Assembly (NCBI RefSeq): GCF_029227915.1
Contig: NC_079885.1
Span: 14,271,001-14,335,000 of the forward strand
Source of the DNA: Hydractinia symbiolongicarpus
Lineage: Eukaryota > Cnidaria > Hydrozoa > Anthoathecata > Hydractiniidae
Reading direction: 5' to 3'
DNA: 64,000 nucleotides
A model generated the notes under the pieces. It did no database searches, was not told the origin of the DNA, and was given only the letters and a program-made list of their open reading frames with translations. Numbering within the stretch: position 1 is the first letter of the stretch; the number at the start of each line of letters is the position of its first letter. This document shows positions 58,290 to 64,000 of this stretch, one piece after another. Position numbers and translations under genes: made by a program.

Positions 58290-58738
58290 ATTGACTTTTT
58301 CACGTTACATTATTTATCATTACGACTGTGACGTATTTTTTTACGCAATAGCCGCTGAGTAAATCAAGTAAGAGACATGATTAGAAGTTGCTTTCCATTA
58401 AAAAGGGCTACAATCTTGCTGCAATAAATGCGCCACGTCGCAAATGAATGGATTAAGAGCGTCAGACAAAGAAAATGGCGATGTAGTTACTTTCCTAATT
58501 AACTTTGTCATATGAAAATTAAGTCTGAAAGTACCCCAGACTGCCTTCGTTGGAACTTTTTACCGGAAATCTTAAAGCGCATGGTTGTCGTAAATAATGG
58601 ATAGCGCTTGAAAAGAGCTTTCAAATGCACATAAACACGAACTATTTCCGATCACCCAGTCAAGAATTATGATCTTTAAAATTTGAACCATTTTCGATGT
58701 AATGTGCTAATAAATCGTAGATATCTACCCGTATGTTT

Positions 58739-58857
58739 GTCTACGACCATACCACGATGAACACACCTGTTCTCGTCCGATCACGGAAGTTAAGCATCGT
58801 CGGGCCGGAATAGTACTTGGATGGGGGACCGCCTGGGAACTCCCGGTGTCGTAGGCT
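58739..58857 (+). rRNA. 5S rRNA, unit 103 (G71A)
   Basis: G71A breaks G71-C104 in helix V. Otherwise the counterpart of unit 67. Spacer type C. Confidence 0.96.
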
Positions 58858-59307
58858 ATTGACTTTTTCACGTTACATTATTTATCATTACGATTGTGAC
58901 GTATCTTTTTTACGCAATAGCCGCTGAGTAAATCATGTAAGCGACTTGATTAGAAGTTTCTTTCCCTTCAAAACGGCTACGATCTGGCTGCAATTAATGC
59001 GCCACGTCGCAAATGAATGGATTACGAGCGTCAGACAAAGAAAATGGCGATGTAGTTAATTTGCTAATTAACTTTGTCATATGAAAATTAAGTCTGAAAG
59101 TACCCTAGATTGCCTTCGTTGAAACTTTTTACCGGAAATCTTAAAGCGCATTATTGTCGTAAAGAATCGATAGCGCTTAAAAAGAGCTTTCAAATGCACA
59201 TAAACACGACCTATTTCCGATCACCCAGTCAAGAAATATGATCTTTAAAATTTGAACCATTTTCGATGTAATGTGCTAATAAATCGTAGATATCTGCCCG
59301 TTTGTTT

Positions 59308-59426
59308 GTCTACGACCATACTACGATGAACACACCTGTTCTCGTCCGATCACGGAAGTTAAGCATCGTCGGGCCGGGATAGTACTTGGATGGGGAACCG
59401 CCTGGGAACTCCCGGTGTCGTAGGCT
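59308..59426 (+). rRNA. 5S rRNA, unit 104 (C15T, G89A)
   Basis: Third copy of the unit 68/73 gene; type D spacer. Confidence 0.97.
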
Positions 59427-59876
59427 ATTGACTTTTTCACGTTACATTATTTATCATTACGACTGTGACGTATCTTTTTTACGCAATAGCCGCTGAGTAA
59501 ATCAAGTAAGAGACATGATTAGAAGTTTCTTTCCCTTAAAAAAACCTACAATCTTGCTGCAATAAATTCGCCACGTCGCAAATGAATGGATTACGAGCGT
59601 CAGACAAAGTAAATGGCGATGTACTTACTTTGCTAACTAACTTTGTCATATGAAAATTAAGTCTGAAAGTACCCTAAATTGCCTTCGTTGGAACTTTTTA
59701 CCGGAAATCTTAAAGCGCATTATTGTCGTAAAGAATCGATAGCGCTTAAAAAGAGCTTTCAAATGCACATAAAAACGAACTATTTCCGATCACCCAGTCA
59801 AGAATTATGATCTTTAAAATTTGAACCATTTTCGATGTAATGTGCTAATAAATCGTAGATATCTGCCCGTATGTTT

Positions 59877-59995
59877 GTCTACGACCATACCACGATGAAC
59901 ACACCTGTTCTCGTCCGATCACGGAAGTTAAGTATCGTCGGGCCGGGATAGTACTTGGATGGGGGACCGCCTGGGAACTCCCGGTGTCGTAGGCT
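59877..59995 (+). rRNA. 5S rRNA, unit 105 (C57T)
   Basis: Third copy of the unit 69/74 gene. Spacer type A with a private CTGAAACTACC. Confidence 0.96.
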
Positions 59996-60445
59996 ATTGA
60001 CTTTTTCACGTTACATTATTTATCATTACGACTGTGACGTATCTTTTTTACGCAATAGCCGCTGAGTAAATCAAGAAAGAGACATGATTAGAAGTTGCTT
60101 TCCCAGCAAAACGGCTACAATCGTGCTGCAATAAATGCGCCACGTCGCAAATGAATGGATTACGAGCGTCAGACAAAGAAAATGGCGATGTACTTAGTTT
60201 GCTAACTAACTTTGTCATATGAAAATTAAGTCTGAAACTACCCTAAATTGCCTTCGTTGGAACTTTTTACCGGAAATCTTAAAGCGCATTATTGTCGTAA
60301 AGAATCGATAGCGCTTAAAAAGAGCTTTCAAATGCACATAAAAACGAACTATTTCCGATCACCCAGTCAAGAATTATGATCTTTAAAATTTGAACAATTT
60401 TCGATGTAATGTGCTAATAAATCGTAGATTTCTGCCCGCATGTTT

Positions 60446-60564
60446 GTCTACGACCATACCACGATGAACACACCTGTTCTCGTCCGATCACGGAAGTTAA
60501 GCATCGTCGGGCCGGGATAGTACTTGAATAGGGGACCGCCTGGGAACTCCCGGTGTCGTAGGCT
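60446..60564 (+). rRNA. 5S rRNA, unit 106 (G82A, G85A)
   Basis: Third copy of the C-box-damaged allele of units 70 and 75, again with AGATTTCT upstream. Spacer type A. Confidence 0.94.
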
Positions 60565-61014
60565 ATTGACTTTTTCACGTTACATTATTTATCATTACGA
60601 CTGTGACGTATCTTTTTTACGCAATAGCCGCTGAGTAAATCAAGAAAGAGACATGATTAGAAGTTGCTTTTCCAGCAAAACGGCTACAATCGTGCTGCAA
60701 TGAATGCGCCACGTCGCAAATGAATGGATTACGAGTGTCAGACAAAGAAAATGGCGATGTACTTAGTTTGCTAACTAACTTTGTCATATGAAAATTAAGT
60801 CTGAAAGTAGCCTAGATTGCCTTCGTTGGAACTTTTTACCGGAAATCTTAAAGCGCATGGTTGTCGTAAATAATGGATAGCGCTTGAAAAGAGCTTTCAA
60901 ATGCACATAAACACGAACTATTTCCGATCACTCAGTCAAGAATTATGATCTTTAAAATTTGAACCATTTTCGATGTAATGTGCTAATAAATCGTAGATAT
61001 CTACCCGTATGTTT

Positions 61015-61133
61015 GTCTACGACCATACCACGATGAACACACCTGTTCTCGTCCGATCACGGAAGTTAAGCATCGTCGGGCCGGGATAGTACTTGGATGG
61101 GGGACCGCCTGGGAACTCCCGGTGTCGTAGGCT
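61015..61133 (+). rRNA. 5S rRNA, unit 107 (consensus)
   Basis: Reference gene. Its type C spacer has GGAAATCGTAAAGCGC, so it matches unit 76 rather than 71. Preceded by CGATCACTCAGTC. Confidence 0.98.
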
Positions 61134-61583
61134 ATTGACTTTTTCACGTTACATTATTTATCATTACGATTGTGACGTATCTTTTTTACGCAATAGCCGC
61201 TGAGTAAATCATGTAAGCGACTTGATTAGAAGTTTCTTTCCCTTCAAAACGGCTACGATCTGGCTGCAATTAATGCGCCACGTCGCAAATGAATGGATTA
61301 CGAGCGTCAGACAAAGAAAATGGCGATGTAGTTAATTTGCTAATTAACTTTGTCATATGAAAATTAAGTCTGAAAGTACCCTAGATTGCCTTCGTTGGAA
61401 CTTTTTACCGGAAATCGTAAAGCGCATTATTGTCGTAAAGAATCGATAGCGCTTAAAAAGAGCTTTCAAATGCACATAAACACGACCTATTTCCGATCAC
61501 CCAGTCAAGAAATATGATCTTTAAAATTTGAACCATTTTCGATGTAATGTGCTAATAAATCGTAGATATCTGCCCGTATGTTT

Positions 61584-61702
61584 GTCTACGACCATACCAC
61601 GATGAACACACCTGTTCTCGTCCGATCACGGAAGTTAAGTATCGTCGGGCCGGGATAGTACTTGGATGGGGGACCGCCTGGGAACTCCCGGTGTCGTAGG
61701 CT
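61584..61702 (+). rRNA. 5S rRNA, unit 108 (C57T)
   Basis: C57T gene with type D spacer as in unit 78, and preceded by CATAAACACGACC rather than the usual CATAAAAACG, marking a recombination just upstream. Confidence 0.96.
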
Positions 61703-62152
61703 ATTGACTTTTTCACGTTACATTATTTATCATTACGACTGTGACGTATCTTTTTTACGCAATAGCCGCTGAGTAAATCAAGTAAGAGACATGATTAGAA
61801 GTTTCTTTCCCTTAAAAAAACCTACAATCTTGCTGCAATAAATTCGCCACGTCGCAAATGAATGGATTACGAGCGTCAGACAAAGTAAATGGCGATGTAC
61901 TTACTTTGCTAACTAACTTTGTCATATGAAAATTAAGTCTGAAAGTACCCTAAATTGCCTTCGTTGGAACTTTTTACCGGAAATCTTAAAGCGCATTATT
62001 GTCGTAAAGAATCGATAGCGCTTAAAAAGAGCTTTCAAATGCACATAAAAACGAACTATTTCCGATCACCCAGTCAAGAATTATGATCTTTAAAATTTGA
62101 ACAATTTTCGATGTAATGTGCTAATAAATCGTAGATATCTGCCCGCATGTTT

Positions 62153-62271
62153 GTCTACGACCATACCACGATGAACACACCTGTTCTCGTCCGATCACGG
62201 AAGTTAAGCATCGTCAGGCCGGGATAGTACTTGAATGGGGGACCGCCTGGGAACTCCCGGTGTCGTAGGCT
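62153..62271 (+). rRNA. 5S rRNA, unit 109 (G64A, G82A)
   Basis: G64A breaks C15-G64 in helix II and alters the A box end; G82A breaks helix IV. Related to unit 80. The spacer starts as type A (CTTTTCCAGC) and changes to type B markers (TTAAGAGCG). Confidence 0.94.
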
Positions 62272-62721
62272 ATTGACTTTTTCACGTTACATTATTTATC
62301 ATTACGACTGTGACGTATCTTTTTTACGCAATAGCCGCTGAGTAAATCAAGAAAGAGACATGATTAGAAGTTGCTTTTCCAGCAAAACGGCTACAATCGT
62401 GCTGCAATGAATGCGCCACGTCGCAAATGAATGGATTAAGAGCGTCAGACAAAGAAAATGGCGATGTAGTTACTTTCCTAATTAACTTTGTCATATGAAA
62501 ATTAAGTCTGAAAGTACCCTAGATTTCCTTCGTTGGAACTTTTTACCGGAAATCTTAAAGCGCATTATTGTCGTAAAGAATCGATAGCGCTTAAAAAGAG
62601 CTTTCAAATGCACATAAACACGACCTATTTCCGATCACCCAGTCAAGAAATATGATCTTTAAAATTTGAACCATTTTCGATGTAATGTGCTAATAAATCG
62701 TAGATATCTGCCCGTTTGTTT

Positions 62722-62840
62722 GTCTACGACCATACCACGATGAACACACCTGTTCTCGTCCGATCACGGAAGTTAAGCATCGTCGGGCCGGGATAGTACT
62801 TGGATGGGGGACCGCCTGGAAACTCCTGGTGTCGTAGGCT
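62722..62840 (+). rRNA. 5S rRNA, unit 110 (G99A, C106T)
   Basis: Same gene as units 2 and 23. TATTTTTTTACG second tract, normally with type B, is here joined to a type A segment. Confidence 0.97.
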
Positions 62841-63289
62841 ATTGACTTTTTCACGTTACATTATTTATCATTACGACTGTGACGTATTTTTTTACGCAAT
62901 AGCCGCTGAGTAAATCAAGTAAGAGACATGATTAGAAGTTGCTTTCCCAGCAAAACGGCTACAATCGTGCTGCAATAAATGCGCCACGTCGCAAATGAAT
63001 GGATTACGAGCGTCAGACAAAGAAAATGGCGATGTACTTAGTTTGCTAACTAACTTTGTCATATGAAAATTAAGTCTGAAAGTAGCCTAGATTGCAGTCG
63101 TTGGAACTTTTTACCGGAAATCTTAAAGCGCATGGTTGTCGTAAATAATGGATAGCGCTTAAAAAGAGCTTTCAAATACACATAAACACGACCTATTTCG
63201 GATAATCCAGTCAAGAAATATGACCTTTAAAGTTTAATCCATTTTCGATGTAATGTGCTAATAAATCGTAGATATCTGCCCGTTTGTTT

Positions 63290-63408
63290 GTCTACGACCA
63301 TACCACGATGAACACACCTGTTCTCATCCGATCACGGAAGTTAAGCATCGTCGGGCCGGGATAGTACTTGGATGGGGGACCGCCTGGGAACTCCCGGTGT
63401 CGTAGGCT
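63290..63408 (+). rRNA. 5S rRNA, unit 111 (G37A)
   Basis: Shares G37A with units 27 and 30 far upstream. Preceded by a private GATAATCCAGTC and TGACCTTTAAAGTTTAATCC. The perfect hairpin and a type B spacer follow. Confidence 0.97.
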
Positions 63409-63858
63409 ATTGACTTTTTCACGTCACATTATTTATCATTACGACTGTGACGTATCTTTTTTACGCAATAGCCGCTGAGTAAATCAAGTAAGAGACATGA
63501 TTAGAAGTTGCTTTCCCTTAAAAAGGGCTACAATATTGCTGCAATAAATGCGCCACGTCGCAAATGAATGGATTAAGAGCGTCAGACAAAGAAAATGGCG
63601 ATGTAGTTACTTTGCTAATTAACTTTGTCATATGAAAATTAAGTCTGAAAGTACCCCAGATTGCCTTCGTTGGAACTTTTTACCGGAAATCTTAAAGCGC
63701 ATGGTTGTCGTAAATAATGGATAGCGCTTGAAAAGAGCTTTCAAATGCACATAAACACGAACTATTTCCGATCACCCAGTCAAGAATTATGATCTTTAAA
63801 ATTTGAACCATTTTCGATGTAATGTGCTAATAAATCGTAGATATCTGCCCGTATGTTT

Positions 63859-63977
63859 GTCTACGACCATACCACGATGAACACACCTGTTCTCGTCCGA
63901 TCACGGAAGTTAAGCATCGTCGGGCCGGGATAGTACTTGGATGGGGGACCGCCTGGGAACTCCCGGTGTCGTAGGCT
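63859..63977 (+). rRNA. 5S rRNA, unit 112 (consensus)
   Basis: Reference gene, the last in the window; its spacer is cut at the hairpin by the window end. Confidence 0.98.
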
Positions 63978-64000
63978 ATTGACTTTTTCACGTTACATTA

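Larger units (their letters stand above)
45025..61145 (+). repeat. Large segmental block, second copy (units 81-107)
   Basis: Repeats about 22.4-39.9 kb. Compared with the first copy it lacks units 43-44 and one of the two-unit pairs, carries an extra 5S-less chimera with its gene, and has units 101-102 in place of the short unit 65. Edges are approximate. Confidence 0.85.
1..64000 (+). repeat. 5S rDNA tandem array (112 gene starts, 569-bp unit)
   Basis: The window is one head-to-tail array of a 5S gene plus an AT-rich spacer of about 450 bp. Start-to-start spacing is almost always 568-571 bp. Exceptions are 87 bp (unit 43 to 44), 530 bp (64 to 65) and 959 bp (57 to 58, 92 to 93, 93 to 94). 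Every spacer longer than 300 bp holds the same set of elements described for 191-640; none holds a recognisable gene on either strand. Four spacer subtypes are told apart by the segment after GATTAGAAG: A has CCCAGCAAAACGG or CCCAGAAAAACGG; B has CCCTTAAAAAGGG; C has CTTCAAAACGGCTACGATC; D has CCCTTAAAAAAACCTAC. A further form, A-prime, has ACGGCCACAATCATG. Both window ends lie in spacer, so the array continues outside. Confidence 0.98.

Noticed and set aside
1-64000. CRISPR-like array because of regular repeats
   Set aside because: The repeat unit is 569 bp and contains a 5S gene; the intervening sequence is homologous from unit to unit rather than unique.
1-64000. Naming the species or phylum
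   Set aside because: The gene fits an invertebrate animal 5S, but 5S is too conserved and too variable in detail for me to assign a phylum without a database search.

Overview
The whole window is the inside of one eukaryotic 5S ribosomal DNA tandem array. By reading each line I find 112 5S gene starts, all on the + strand. Of these, 111 run full length (119 nt; one is 118 nt) and one is cut short after 79 nt. The usual start-to-start spacing is 569 bp (568-571). The array is cut at both window edges, so it is longer than what is shown. I see no protein-coding gene, tRNA, snRNA, transposon or CRISPR array; the only open frames are short and cross the 5S gene or spacer by chance.

The gene begins GTCTACGACCATACCAC and ends TCGTAGGCT. 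It carries the RNA polymerase III internal control region in the metazoan style (A box near nt 50-66, C box near nt 79-96). This looks like an invertebrate animal 5S rather than a plant, fungal or bacterial one; I cannot place the phylum from the sequence alone. The spacer is AT-rich. Going round the unit it holds: a T5 terminator 6 bases after the gene; a hairpin whose arms stay paired through wobble changes; a second T6 tract; a subtype segment that exists in at least four versions (called A, B, C and D here); an AAGCGC/GCGCTT inverted repeat; then a TAATAAAT box at -31 and an AGATATCT palindrome at -20 before the next gene.

The interest is in how the array has changed. By my reading 23 units match the consensus gene exactly and the rest carry 1-7 substitutions. 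Groups of units with the same gene and spacer variants recur in the same order. There are blocks of 2, 3, 5 and 7 units, and one very large block in which about 22.4-39.9 kb reappears at about 45.0-61.1 kb with whole units gained or lost.

Three places (near 31.9, 52.2 and 53.1 kb) hold a chimeric spacer that has lost its 5S gene. All three share a 233-bp deletion at a 4-bp CACG repeat and a 54-bp tandem duplication. Near 24.0 kb an 87-bp tandem duplication makes a truncated 5S copy directly before a full one. Unit 65 has a shortened spacer. These are the marks expected of unequal crossing over and gene conversion, unless some reflect assembly of long repeats.

Numbering used below: units 1-112 from left to right; substitutions are given against the consensus carried by unit 1, with nt 1 the first G of GTCTACG. 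Base pairs quoted are my fit of this sequence to the standard eukaryotic 5S fold.
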